Positions 1 through 6,574 are shown, numbered from the stretch's first letter. The stretch is 19,686 nt of DNA from BTQM01 sp036985875 (GCA_036985875.1 BTQM01000013.1:1-19686); one strand, 5' to 3'. Numbers and translations: made by a program. Notes: generated by a model from the sequence alone, not told the origin.

Positions 1-3
1 ATT

Positions 4-279
4 ATGATAACCGATTTCAAAAGCCTCACATATGTTATTATCTCGAGCGTTCTTGACCCCCTTGTTTTGCTTATTATGGCGCTTGCCCTCGTGTATTTTC
101 TCTGGGGTGTGTCAAAGTTCATACTTCATGGAGGCGATGCCGCCAAGAGGGAAGAAGGACGCCAAGTTATGATCTACGGTATCATTGCGCTTGCCGTCAT
201 GGTATCCGTGTGGGGATTGGTGAACTTGCTTACGGAAACATTTGGAGTGCAGTCTATAATCCCGCTTCTCCCTATTTAA
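4..279 (+). CDS. T4SS pilin-like small membrane protein, paralogue 1
   Basis: A 91-residue protein with two hydrophobic helices (about residues 19-40 and 56-78) joined by a charged loop, GGDAAKREEGR at 43-53. The motifs YFLWG (31-35), MIYGIIAL (56-63) and VWGLVN (69-74) recur in the three following genes. The layout resembles the short VirB2/TrbC-like pilin family that is common as tandem paralogues in Patescibacteria; this is family knowledge, not a database result. It would be an inner-membrane subunit assembled into a pilus or secretion channel. Unlike paralogues 2 and 3 it has no signal peptide. The ATG is 3 bases from the window edge, so its ribosome site cannot be seen and the operon may start further left. 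Confidence 0.75.
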   Translation: MITDFKSLTYVIISSVLDPLVLLIMALALVYFLWGVSKFILHGGDAAKREEGRQVMIYGIIALAVMVSVWGLVNLLTETFGVQSIIPLLPI

Positions 280-326
280 TGTTAATGCGGTTCATCTGCG
301 CGTCGCGTCGCGCGCTTAATAATTCT

Positions 327-707
327 ATGAAATATCTTAAACAATATATCTCAGGATGGGTTCTGGGTGGCATGGCGCTCTTTACGTTGCCGATCCATGT
401 GTCTGCCAACCACGGTTTTTCAGGTGGGGGGCTCGGAGGTGTCATACAAACCATAGGCAATATCATCGGAGCGCTTATACCGCTTTTGATCGGGCTCGGA
501 GCGTTGTATTTCATCTGGGGTGTGTCAAAATATGTCTTACACGGGGAAGATGCCACCAAGCGCGAAGAAGGGCGCAGTATGATGATCTACGGCATCATCG
601 CACTGTTTGTCATGGTATCCGTATGGGGATTGGTGAACGTGCTTGTCAGTACGTTCGGGCTTGAATCAGTGCTTGCGCCCCCGGCCCCGGGACTGCCCGG
701 CATTTGA
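327..707 (+). CDS. T4SS pilin-like small membrane protein with signal peptide, paralogue 2
   Basis: A 126-residue protein. I start it at the ATG at 327, which gives a classic signal peptide (basic start, hydrophobic stretch, a likely cut after HVSA near residue 27); an upstream in-frame ATG at 210 would overlap paralogue 1 and bury the signal. After a Gly-rich segment come two membrane helices separated by a charged loop (GEDATKREEGR), then a Pro/Gly-rich tail. It lies 47 nt after paralogue 1 with no Shine-Dalgarno motif. One stretch (487-520) is identical at the DNA level to 1075-1108 in paralogue 3, which points to recent duplication or gene conversion. It is probably a pilus subunit; the exact role is inferred. 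Confidence 0.75.
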   Translation: MKYLKQYISGWVLGGMALFTLPIHVSANHGFSGGGLGGVIQTIGNIIGALIPLLIGLGALYFIWGVSKYVLHGEDATKREEGRSMMIYGIIALFVMVSVWGLVNVLVSTFGLESVLAPPAPGLPGI

Positions 708-943
708 GAGAGTGTGCTTTTCTTGATGGCGTGGGTAAGCAGTAAAAACATTAATCCACACCCACCTCTTGCGGGGATGCCCTGCGTTTATTATCATTAA
801 CAGAGAGTCGTTTAAAGGCATGGGTCGTTAATTTTCAAAGTTGCAAATTCTTTGTCTGGAACCTCATATTTCATCAAAATGGAACTGTGGCAACGGGAAC
901 AAAAAATTTGTGAATTTTTATCAACTTAATATAGATTTATAAA
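708..943 (+). other. Intergenic region between pilin paralogues 2 and 3
   Basis: This 236-nt stretch shows no convincing coding frame. It becomes AT-rich toward its right end, where a promoter for the next gene can be read at 908-935. No terminator with a T tract is evident after paralogue 2. Confidence 0.5.
908..935 (+). promoter_or_regulatory. Sigma70-type promoter of pilin paralogue 3, probably leaderless
   Basis: TTGTGA (908-913), a 16-nt spacer and TATAGA (930-935). Only 8 nt separate the -10 box from the ATG at 944, so transcription would begin at or next to the start codon. No Shine-Dalgarno motif is present. Confidence 0.5.
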
Positions 944-1291
944 ATGAAAAAAACTATTTCTCTTTTAGCTTTCCTCGCCGTCACTCCACTTGTGGCATCT
1001 GCGCAAACGCTGTCAGACATATTGACACTGTTTTCAAACATGATCAATGCACTCGTTCCGTTTCTGATCGGGCTCGGAGCGTTGTATTTCATCTGGGGCG
1101 TACTCAAGTTTGTGATGGCAGGTGATGACCAAGAAGCGCGTGCGAACGGTCGCAGTATGATGATCTACGGTATCATCGCGCTGTTTGCCATGGTATCCGT
1201 GTGGGGATTGGTGAACGTACTCGTCAATACGTTCGGGCTGAGCGCTGTTGCTCCGACTGCTCCCACTACCCCCTTTGTTCCCGGATTTTAA
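944..1291 (+). CDS. T4SS pilin-like small membrane protein with signal peptide, paralogue 3
   Basis: A 115-residue protein with a clear signal peptide (MKKTISLLAFLAVTPLVASA, cut before QT), then a short helix, a first membrane helix containing YFIWG, a charged loop (GDDQEARANGR) and a second helix containing MIYGIIALF and VWGLVNVL. The tail is rich in Pro and Thr. It is the closest relative of paralogue 2, including 34 consecutive identical bases. It has its own promoter, so it may be expressed apart from paralogues 1 and 2. It is predicted to be exported and membrane-embedded as a pilin-like subunit; no assembly ATPase or channel gene is visible in the window. Confidence 0.77.
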   Translation: MKKTISLLAFLAVTPLVASAQTLSDILTLFSNMINALVPFLIGLGALYFIWGVLKFVMAGDDQEARANGRSMMIYGIIALFAMVSVWGLVNVLVNTFGLSAVAPTAPTTPFVPGF

Positions 1292-1310
1292 TCGTTTATA
1301 ACCGCGATAT

Positions 1311-1577
1311 ATGGACGAAGTAGATACATTTCTTGCAAAGGTCAATGAGCAGATACTCAATCCGCTCATTATGCTTTTGTTTGCGCTTGCCATCGTGTAT
1401 TTTCTTTGGGGAACTTTTGAGTTCATAAGAGACTATGACAGCGTGGACGCGCGAGACAAGGGGAAAAAGCACATGGTCTGGGGAATCATAGGCATATTTA
1501 TCATGGTTGCGGTGTTTGGCATCATGCGTCTCATTGCATCCACATTCGGTATTGATACGTCCGTTATTCCCCGATAA
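1311..1577 (+). CDS. T4SS pilin-like small membrane protein, paralogue 4
   Basis: An 88-residue protein without a signal peptide and the same two-helix plan: helix 1 around 17-38 with YFLWG, a charged loop (DYDSVDARDKGKK), and helix 2 with MVWGIIGIFIMVAVFGIMR. It is the most diverged of the four, with a loop richer in Asp and Lys. It starts 19 nt after paralogue 3 without a Shine-Dalgarno motif and is followed by a strong terminator, so it is the last gene of the cluster. Paralogues 1 and 4 form a signal-less subtype, 2 and 3 a signal-bearing one. Confidence 0.73.
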   Translation: MDEVDTFLAKVNEQILNPLIMLLFALAIVYFLWGTFEFIRDYDSVDARDKGKKHMVWGIIGIFIMVAVFGIMRLIASTFGIDTSVIPR

Positions 1578-1601
1578 TACTCTTTGTATCTGATGACAAA
1601 G

Positions 1602-1628
1602 AAAAACCGCCTCCCCAAGGCGGTTTTT
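1602..1628 (+). terminator. Rho-independent terminator of the pilin cluster
   Basis: Perfect 10-bp stem (1602-1611 with 1619-1628), loop TCCCCAA. The 3' arm ends in TTTTT, and the 5' arm begins AAAAA, so it could also act on the other strand. Confidence 0.85.
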
Positions 1629-1650
1629 GCATAGTTCCTTTTCCGAAAAG

Positions 1651-1688
1651 GTAAAAAAATATCCCCCTACGTTTCCGTAGGGGGATAT
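1651..1688 (-). terminator. Rho-independent terminator of the SPFH operon
   Basis: Perfect 13-bp stem (1659-1671 with 1676-1688) and a TTTC loop on the plus strand. Read on the minus strand the hairpin is followed by a run of seven T (1653-1659 on plus are A). It ends the two-gene operon that converges on the pilin cluster. Confidence 0.88.
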
Positions 1689-1691
1689 GAC

Positions 1692-2099
1692 CTAATCATA
1701 CTTTATTCGTATGATGACGGTCATAAAACGTTTTTCCGCTGAGCGGAAATACAGGTACGGGTCGTTGCCGCCCATCCAGCTGTCCTTCGTGGCGCTGCTG
1801 CAAGAATATATCCTTCCTGTTTTTGGTGTCTTTATCTTTCCTTTCGTCAAACACTCAAATTGGATGATATACTCCCTGCGGCTTCTAGGCAGCGTGTAGC
1901 GTTTCCACTTGCCCTGCGGGACAACGATAGAGAACTCCCTGTCCCACTTTATGGCCTTCTCCGCCGAAGCAGGTGTTTCCGCCTTCTCTCCGTAAGGAGG
2001 AGTGAGACCCAGCCCTACTGCGACAAGGAATGCAATGGCGGCAGGGATCACAACGCGCCCTCTCTTTGGCTTGGTGACCGATCCTTGATGTATCATCAT
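1692..2099 (-). CDS. Small membrane-anchored protein of unknown function
   Basis: A 135-residue protein I do not recognise. A basic start (KPKRGR) precedes one hydrophobic segment at about 17-33, an anchor or uncleaved signal, followed by an Ala/Glu/Lys linker and a domain of alternating short strands (about 50-135) with two Cys in the middle and near the end (ECLTKG, YSCSSA). The beta-rich exported part is probably outside the membrane. Its ATG overlaps the stop codon of the upstream SPFH gene (ATGA), so the two are translationally coupled and likely act together. Confidence 0.65.
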   Translation of the reverse strand: MMIHQGSVTKPKRGRVVIPAAIAFLVAVGLGLTPPYGEKAETPASAEKAIKWDREFSIVVPQGKWKRYTLPRSRREYIIQFECLTKGKIKTPKTGRIYSCSSATKDSWMGGNDPYLYFRSAEKRFMTVIIRIKYD

Positions 2100-3019
2100 T
2101 CACTCTCCTTTGTTGGCTGATTGATGAGTCCATCGTTGACCGCTGCTCCCGCTTTCACGATAGGGTTTCCCTTATCTCCCTCAATGATGAGCTTGCGGAC
2201 TGGACTTTGCTTGCCTCTTTCCGTCTGGAAAAATGCTGCCGCGATCTCATATGGCATCTTGTTTCCGCCATCGCTCATTCGCTCAACGCGTTCAATGAAA
2301 TGCTCGTTCTCTATCGCTTCACTCTTGGCTTGCCGCTCTTCAATACTCTCCCTCTCCCACGCCTCAATTACATTATCGGCGGCAGGGACAACTTTGGGAA
2401 CGAGCACTTGTACCGTCTTGATGCCCCATCTGTCGGAGTTTGCATCCGCGGCTTTGTTTATTTTGGCACCGAGGTTGATCTCTTTGGTCATGAGATCCTT
2501 GTCGGTGTGCTTCCTTGCCTCTTCACGAAGCGTATTGACGACCAAGTCTCTTAGACCGTCTTTTACCACATCTTCCCCAATGTCAAGGGTCTGGTACGGA
2601 TCTATGATTTGCCACATCAGCCTCGTATCGATTTGCATACGGACGTTGTTTTTTGAGATAACGATTGCTTCCTTAATGTCCGCTGTACGTTCGCGCATAT
2701 CAACACTCACGACGCTCATAAGAGATGGCACCCACACCCACCCTTCGGGGAAAGTAAACCATCGCACCCTGTTTCTCAAAAATTCGGGGATGCCGTTGAA
2801 TCCGGTTTCAAGTTTCCGGAATCTACGATACCCAACATAGTAGAGCACTCCGAGCACTACTGACGCTGTGAGCCACAAGTTGAGTCCAAGCAAGTACGCA
2901 GAGGTGTACGCGATAGTTATCGCAAGCGCGTTAGCCGTCATTGCACACGCGTAGTTTTTAAGCTGCCCGATTGGCTTCTTTGGCGCCAGTTGAACCGCTT
3001 CTTTCGTTTTGTCGTTCAT
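2096..3019 (-). CDS. SPFH/band-7 domain membrane protein
   Basis: A 307-residue protein. I chose the ATG at 3019 because GAGGAG lies 7 nt upstream; a longer frame to 3088 would cross the promoter. Two hydrophobic segments (about 22-45 and 47-65) are followed by a stomatin/prohibitin-type domain (about 70-240): the stretch SVDMRERTADIKEAIVISKN, then RLMWQIIDPYQ, then a charged helical region with VNTLREEARK and EAWERESIEERQAKSEAI, which looks like the coiled coil typical of the family. SPFH proteins form membrane-associated rings that organise membrane microdomains or regulate proteases; which applies here is unknown. The coupled small gene downstream may be a partner, as in NfeD-type pairs, although it is not recognisably NfeD. 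Confidence 0.82.
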   Translation of the reverse strand: MNDKTKEAVQLAPKKPIGQLKNYACAMTANALAITIAYTSAYLLGLNLWLTASVVLGVLYYVGYRRFRKLETGFNGIPEFLRNRVRWFTFPEGWVWVPSLMSVVSVDMRERTADIKEAIVISKNNVRMQIDTRLMWQIIDPYQTLDIGEDVVKDGLRDLVVNTLREEARKHTDKDLMTKEINLGAKINKAADANSDRWGIKTVQVLVPKVVPAADNVIEAWERESIEERQAKSEAIENEHFIERVERMSDGGNKMPYEIAAAFFQTERGKQSPVRKLIIEGDKGNPIVKAGAAVNDGLINQPTKESE

Positions 3020-3079
3020 CGTATTTCTCCTCTTCAATTTGTCAAAAAACAAGAAATTACCCAAACATATCTGTGTATA

Positions 3080-3107
3080 ATTATGCACTAAACAGCAAAA
3101 AAGTCAA
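3080..3107 (-). promoter_or_regulatory. Sigma70-type promoter of the SPFH operon
   Basis: Minus strand: TTGACT (3107-3102), 16-nt spacer, CATAAT (3085-3080). It sits about 60 nt upstream of the start at 3019, which has a proper Shine-Dalgarno site. Confidence 0.6.
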
Positions 3108-3192
3108 GCATTTTCGAATAAGCAATAAGTCCCGTCAACCTACCACGTTGACGGCTTTCGGGTGATATTATAGGTAGAGTATTTTAAATTTG

Positions 3193-3276
3193 TGGGGATA
3201 GGGAGAGTTGAACTCCCACTCTCTTGCGAGAACTAGCTCCTGAAGCTAGCGCGTCTACCAATTCCGCCATATCCCC
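3193..3276 (-). tRNA. tRNA-Leu(CAG)
   Basis: Class II tRNA. The acceptor arms GGGGATA and TATCCCC pair perfectly, the anticodon stem CTAGC/GCTAG encloses TTCAGGA (anticodon CAG), a long variable arm (TCTC-GCAA-GAGA) is present, and the T arm is GGGAG-TTCAACT-CTCCC. Discriminator A; the genome does not encode CCA. The first five bases of the gene coincide with the end of a repeated core shared with 16291-16326. Confidence 0.93.
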
Positions 3277-3307
3277 GCCTGTCCGTCTCTGGCGGAACCG
3301 CCTTCCC
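3272..3307 (-). repeat. 36-nt repeat core, site C (partial)
   Basis: Read on the minus strand, this stretch matches 16291-16326 of element A at 32 of 36 positions. It directly abuts an antisense tRNA 3' end (3308-3328) and runs into the first bases of tRNA-Leu(CAG). Its internal inverted repeat GGCGG-TT-CCGCC gives a short hairpin. The rest of the core seen in elements A and B is not present here. Confidence 0.7.
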
Positions 3308-3328
3308 GTTCGAGTCCTCTCCCCGCCA
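3308..3328 (+). repeat. Orphan tRNA 3'-end fragment matching tRNA-Leu(TAG)
   Basis: These 21 bases equal the T-loop to discriminator end of tRNA-Leu(TAG) (6361-6381, minus strand) at 20 of 21 positions, the single change being in the acceptor stem. It lies in the opposite orientation to that gene, 3 kb away, and no tRNA body is attached. Part of the match (GTTCGAGTCC) is generic for tRNA T arms; the remaining acceptor-stem portion is more specific. Confidence 0.65.
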
Positions 3329-3702
3329 GTTCTCTCACTTCGTTCGTAGTGCAGAAATACTAATCCCTTCGTTCGAACCTTTTTTGAACGGAATATCTGA
3401 CGCACGCGCGGAGCGCGTGGTAGTTTTGAACCAAATCGTACACTCGGATTCTGTGGTTTTGCTTCCACCGCTTCACTCCTACGAAAAGGGCTTATAAATA
3501 GAGTATAGCATAAGCGATTATATTGTGTTCGCCCTTTTCTCCGTCATTCGCGGCGGCCCGAGGCGCTTCCTCTCCGAGTTTTGTGGTAATTCCATACTCC
3601 GCTCACACACGCAATCATCTCGCATTGGTCGCTCGCAAAGCTCGCAGAGCCTCTACGGTGTTGCGCGTATTCGCTCTGTGGCTTCGATGAAATATAACTG
3701 AT
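3329..3702. other. Non-coding region with short hairpins
   Basis: No supported gene in about 370 nt. It is noticeably richer in G+C than the operon to its right. It holds a 7-bp hairpin (3403-3409 with 3413-3419, loop GGA), a palindromic GTTCGAAC near 3371, and a possible extended -10 promoter at 3502-3510. An open frame on the minus strand across 3184-3468 is an artefact of reading through tRNA-Leu and its flank. Confidence 0.5.
3502..3510 (-). promoter_or_regulatory. Extended -10 promoter, possibly for tRNA-Leu(CAG)
   Basis: Minus strand reads TGCTATACT, the same nine bases found before tRNA-Trp (16518-16526) and, with one change, before tRNA-Tyr. No good -35 is visible. A transcript would run about 220 nt before reaching tRNA-Leu(CAG), passing the tRNA fragment and repeat core. 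Confidence 0.4.
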
Positions 3703-3966
3703 TTATGCAGATTCTTTTATTTTCTCAATCAATTTATCTTTATCAAGACCACCAATCGAAAATAATTCTCCATTTAAGATTATCCCTGGAGAGGACATAA
3801 TCCCATAATTCTGTACCATTTTCTGACCCTGTTCGGAGATCATGTCAATGTATTCAATTTCAACTTCAGGAAAATTAGGCTTAATTTCGTTTTCTAAAAT
3901 TTCTTTTGTTTTTGCACATTTACTGCAACCCTCTGCTGTAACTTCTTGTATTTTTATCTTGTTCAT
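3703..3966 (-). CDS. Thioredoxin-like small redox protein (CSKC active site)
   Basis: An 87-residue protein of the small thioredoxin/glutaredoxin-like type (Thioredoxin_3-like by pattern). The N-terminal strand is followed by GCSKCAKT with the redox pair C14 and C17, and a cis-Pro-type turn MSSPGIILNG near residue 58. No signal peptide, so it should be cytosolic. Its ATG overlaps the stop codon of the HMA protein gene (ATGA), so it is translated together with the exported metal-binding protein and the CcdA-like carrier. The likely role is to donate or accept electrons for the membrane carrier; the substrate is unknown. Confidence 0.8.
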   Translation of the reverse strand: MNKIKIQEVTAEGCSKCAKTKEILENEIKPNFPEVEIEYIDMISEQGQKMVQNYGIMSSPGIILNGELFSIGGLDKDKLIEKIKESA

Positions 3967-4541
3967 AAATTTTGTAATGAATTAATAACAACATCAAGCA
4001 GTGAGTTAGCGTTAGCAAAATTTCCCTGCTCTATATTACTGTTAACTTGATTGAATAAACTTTGGGCGGTACTAACGTCTTTTCCTTCAGCCACTCTTTG
4101 CCCCAGAAGGGTAACTGCTTCTTGTGATTTATTTTGAATATCTTGGGGTATGGCGACACCATCCTCACTTCCAGTAGGCAACACGGATCCAGTGAATTGA
4201 TCATCTGAAATAATGTCTACGCCATACACATCGAAAATACTGTTTTTCACGATGGATTCTTTGCTAATAATATCAGGATCATAAACAACGGTGGCAGACT
4301 TTTCAGGAGAAAGACGTGCTTGTACTCGCCTTACCCCTGGAACTGATGATATATAACCTTCAACACTTGCGGTGCACCCAGCGCAAAACATGCCAGGCAC
4401 TGAAAGTTCAAGTTTTCGTAAATTATTAGATGCTGCCACCAACTGTTCATTTGACGCTGAATTGCCTCCAGAGAATAAAACCGTCCCTCCAATAAGTGCG
4501 GCGGCTACTATAATTGATAATGGAATGATTATTTTATTCAT
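3963..4541 (-). CDS. Membrane-anchored HMA-domain protein (MerP/CopZ-like domain)
   Basis: A 192-residue protein with an N-terminal hydrophobic segment (about 4-24, signal anchor), a heavy-metal-associated domain at about 42-115 carrying GMFCAGC (C53 and C56, in place of the usual GMTCxxC), and a C-terminal helical region (about 135-192) rich in Gln, Asn and Ser. The metal-binding domain is predicted outside the membrane. With a CcdA-like carrier upstream and a thioredoxin-like gene downstream, a role in capturing a thiophilic metal (copper, mercury or similar) or in keeping the CxxC reduced is plausible. The metal cannot be told from sequence. No Shine-Dalgarno site; 25 nt after the CcdA-like gene. 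Confidence 0.78.
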   Translation of the reverse strand: MNKIIIPLSIIVAAALIGGTVLFSGGNSASNEQLVAASNNLRKLELSVPGMFCAGCTASVEGYISSVPGVRRVQARLSPEKSATVVYDPDIISKESIVKNSIFDVYGVDIISDDQFTGSVLPTGSEDGVAIPQDIQNKSQEAVTLLGQRVAEGKDVSTAQSLFNQVNSNIEQGNFANANSLLDVVINSLQNL

Positions 4542-4566
4542 AATGTTTTAATTATTTATCTGATAA

Positions 4567-5415
4567 TTACATGGCAAATATTATATAAAAACTAACGAGA
4601 TAAACGCCTGTTAAAATAAATATAAAACCAAAGACCTTTTTAACTCTATAGCCGTATAGTCCTAAATTATTGATGAGAAACTTCTTTTTTCTACTGGCAA
4701 GAACAGTAAAGGCGACAAGAAGAAACGATGCGCCAAGCGCATACGCCACAAAAGTGGCGAACCCTACCAAAACGTTGCCTGCAAGAATAGGTACGAGAGC
4801 AAGTACCAAAAGAATAGGGAGATGACAAGCGGCGGCGGCAATACCATACACAACACCAAACAAATACATATTAAGAAAATGCTTGCCTCCTTTCGCTCGC
4901 TTTGCAACGATACCTGTTAGTTTGTCGAGTTTTTCCGTACCGAATGATTTGCCGAGAACAAGCATAATACCAAAGATAAAGAAAAGTGGAATTATGGCTA
5001 ACTTCAACCAATTGGTGTATGAGGCAAGGGCGGTTCCAAATATAGCCAAGATAACGCCGACAACAAGATAGAAAGAAAAAATACCCAAAGACACTATAGA
5101 ACCAATTTTTATTGCATGTCGCAGTTTTATTCTCTTGTCTGTGGCTTCATTGGCATGTGATGTTTCTGAGTTAAGGTAGTAAGCAATATAGGCGGGAAAA
5201 ACCGCAAAAGGACAAGGAGAAAAGAATGCAGCAATGCCCGCGACAAAGGCAAACCCGAGGATAATGAAAATACCAAGCTGACTGATTGCCTGCGCTTGCG
5301 GCACCACAAACCCATAAAATATCTTAAAACCGAAAATCGTAATGAGTGCAAAGATTGCAATACCAGCGACGGCCCATAATATATATGTAGTTTTTGTTGA
5401 TTTAGGGAGCGTCAT
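4567..5415 (-). CDS. CcdA/DsbD-type thiol-disulfide membrane carrier
   Basis: A 282-residue protein with about seven membrane helices. Two conserved Cys lie in the expected motifs: FFSPCPFAVFPAYIAYYL (C68) and AAAACHLPILL (C197), as in the cytochrome c biogenesis/DsbD transmembrane family. These two Cys shuttle electrons across the membrane from cytosolic thioredoxin to exported CxxC proteins. An extra N-terminal helix (about 11-33) precedes the core. The downstream HMA protein (exported CxxC) and thioredoxin-like protein (cytosolic CxxC) are natural partners on each side. No cytochrome c or haem-handling gene is nearby, so a general thiol reduction or metal-related role is more likely than cytochrome maturation. 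Confidence 0.85.
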   Translation of the reverse strand: MTLPKSTKTTYILWAVAGIAIFALITIFGFKIFYGFVVPQAQAISQLGIFIILGFAFVAGIAAFFSPCPFAVFPAYIAYYLNSETSHANEATDKRIKLRHAIKIGSIVSLGIFSFYLVVGVILAIFGTALASYTNWLKLAIIPLFFIFGIMLVLGKSFGTEKLDKLTGIVAKRAKGGKHFLNMYLFGVVYGIAAAACHLPILLVLALVPILAGNVLVGFATFVAYALGASFLLVAFTVLASRKKKFLINNLGLYGYRVKKVFGFIFILTGVYLVSFYIIFAM

Positions 5416-5430
5416 ATGATTTCTTGATTA

Positions 5431-6012
5431 TTATTTTTTAGGTGTCCACCCGAGCTCTTTTTCAATCGCTCTTCTATAGATCGTGTCAATTTGGGGCGGA
5501 GCATTTCTGATATATTCTTCCGCGTGATTACGTTCTCCTCCTTTCAAGGACTTCAGGTAATCTACCACTTCCTCTTTATTTGATCTTTTCCCATCAAAAT
5601 GTTTCTTGTTCCAAGTAAGCCCTGTCCAGATCGCGGCATCTATGTCCTTGGATACTAACCAATCTTGGATTTTTGACTTTGTTTTATCACCGCTAATACT
5701 TTCATCTTTTTTAAGAATTGGAATTTTTTTATCAAAATCAAAATTATCAATGTTAGATTTTGAAAATTCTCTTTTTCTTAAAGATTCTCGAGCTTCGTTG
5801 TCGTCTCTCGTACTCACTAACGCCCAAAGAACTCTCACTGCTTGAGTATCTTCGTTTTCATTATCATCAATAACCAAGGTGATTCTATCATCGTTAGATC
5901 GCCTCGTGAACTCAATTGGTAAGATGGGACCGTCATGGAACCACTCTCGTTGTATTTTTAAATCTCTGGGGTCCCAAATTAATGATCCCCAACCTAGACA
6001 AGCTATTTTCAT
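5431..6012 (-). CDS. Conserved protein, possibly gamma-glutamylcyclotransferase-like
   Basis: A 193-residue protein. I start it at the ATG at 6012 (MKIACLGWGSLIW); a TTG at 6048 would overlap the preceding gene. The opening strand followed by GWGSLIWDP resembles the YGSL glycine loop of gamma-glutamylcyclotransferase-like folds, followed by PIEFTRRSNDDRITLVID and a helical C-terminal half with HAEEYIRNAPPQIDTIYRRAI. I assign the fold by this motif only; a catalytic Glu cannot be placed with certainty. It ends 15 nt before the CcdA-like gene and starts 16 nt after the small membrane gene, so it belongs to the same operon. A link to glutathione-type thiols would suit the redox context but is speculative. 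Confidence 0.6.
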   Translation of the reverse strand: MKIACLGWGSLIWDPRDLKIQREWFHDGPILPIEFTRRSNDDRITLVIDDNENEDTQAVRVLWALVSTRDDNEARESLRKREFSKSNIDNFDFDKKIPILKKDESISGDKTKSKIQDWLVSKDIDAAIWTGLTWNKKHFDGKRSNKEEVVDYLKSLKGGERNHAEEYIRNAPPQIDTIYRRAIEKELGWTPKK

Positions 6013-6028
6013 ATATTTGATAAGCCTT

Positions 6029-6326
6029 TTATATTTTACTAGGGGCAAGAGGTTGAATCTCTCTCAATGCTTCCTCGTGCTGACCGTCTTTTTTGTATCT
6101 CATACAAGCTTTTACTGCTTCTTCGCGTGACTCAAAAGTTTGATGAAACGGCTTACTCAGAGAAAAGTTACTAGGGCGAGTAGAGTAAGAATTGTACCGA
6201 ACCTGTTTCTGGCATTCCGTTTTTGATGTTGAGTAATTATAAAACCAAATTAAAGATATACTCACTATTACTAGCAGTGTGTAATAAATAATCCTCCTAC
6301 TTTTATTCTTTTTTTTGTTTATTCAT
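6029..6326 (-). CDS. Small Lys-rich membrane-anchored protein interrupted by a frame change in an A8 tract
   Basis: Reading from the ATG at 6326 gives only seven codons before a stop (MNKQKKE). If one A of the A8 tract (T8 at 6309-6316 on plus) is skipped, the frame continues as a textbook anchored protein of about 98 residues: a basic start (MNKQKKNKSRR), one hydrophobic helix (IIYYTLLVIVSISLIWFY), then a soluble tail with two Cys (TECQ, KACM). The frame open by itself begins only at a GTG at 6265 inside the helix, which would remove the basic start. The gene is therefore either disrupted, mis-sequenced, or rescued by slippage. Function not recognised; it heads the redox operon. A TATAAT lies at 6342-6337, 10 nt before the ATG, without a good -35. 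Confidence 0.6.
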
Positions 6327-6360
6327 AGTTCTTTATATTATAAATTTAATTTATAATTTG

Positions 6361-6442
6361 TGCCGGGGAGAGGACTCGAACCTCCATGGATTGCTCCACC
6401 AGTTCCTAAGACTGGCGCGTCTACCAATTTCGCCACCCCGGC
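6361..6442 (-). tRNA. tRNA-Leu(TAG)
   Basis: Class II tRNA with acceptor GCCGGGG/CCCCGGC, anticodon stem CCAGT/ACTGG around CTTAGGA (anticodon TAG), long variable arm and T arm GGAGG-TTCGAGT-CCTCT with one non-Watson-Crick pair. Discriminator A, no encoded CCA. A near-exact inverted copy of its last 21 bases lies at 3308-3328. Confidence 0.93.
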
Positions 6443-6497
6443 GTCACAACACATTAAGGGAGGATTACCCCCCCTTGCGTGTTTCTCGCCATTCGTA

Positions 6498-6570
6498 TCC
6501 GCCCAGTAGGACTTGAACCTACGACCGTTCGCTTAAGAGGCGACTGCTCTACCAACTGAGCTATGGGCGG
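6498..6570 (-). tRNA. tRNA-Lys(CTT)
   Basis: Acceptor CCGCCCA/TGGGCGG, D arm GCTC-AGTTGGTA-GAGC, anticodon loop CTCTTAA (anticodon CTT), T arm GTAGG-TTCAAGT-CCTAC. The first pair of the anticodon stem (G27-A43) is mismatched. Discriminator A, no encoded CCA. Confidence 0.9.
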
Positions 6571-6574
6571 ATGA

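Noticed and set aside
2121..2840. 239-residue plus-strand frame
   Set aside because: Antisense to the SPFH gene, which has a promoter, ribosome site and terminator on the other strand.
3132..3154. CCGTCAAC/GTTGACGG hairpin as a terminator of tRNA-Leu(CAG)
   Set aside because: 8-bp stem is real but no T tract follows on the minus strand; too weak to list as a terminator.
3184..3468. 94-residue open frame on the minus strand
   Set aside because: It reads through tRNA-Leu(CAG) and the tRNA fragment next to it; the residues MAELVDALASGASSRKRVGV are the familiar translation of a tRNA-Leu gene.
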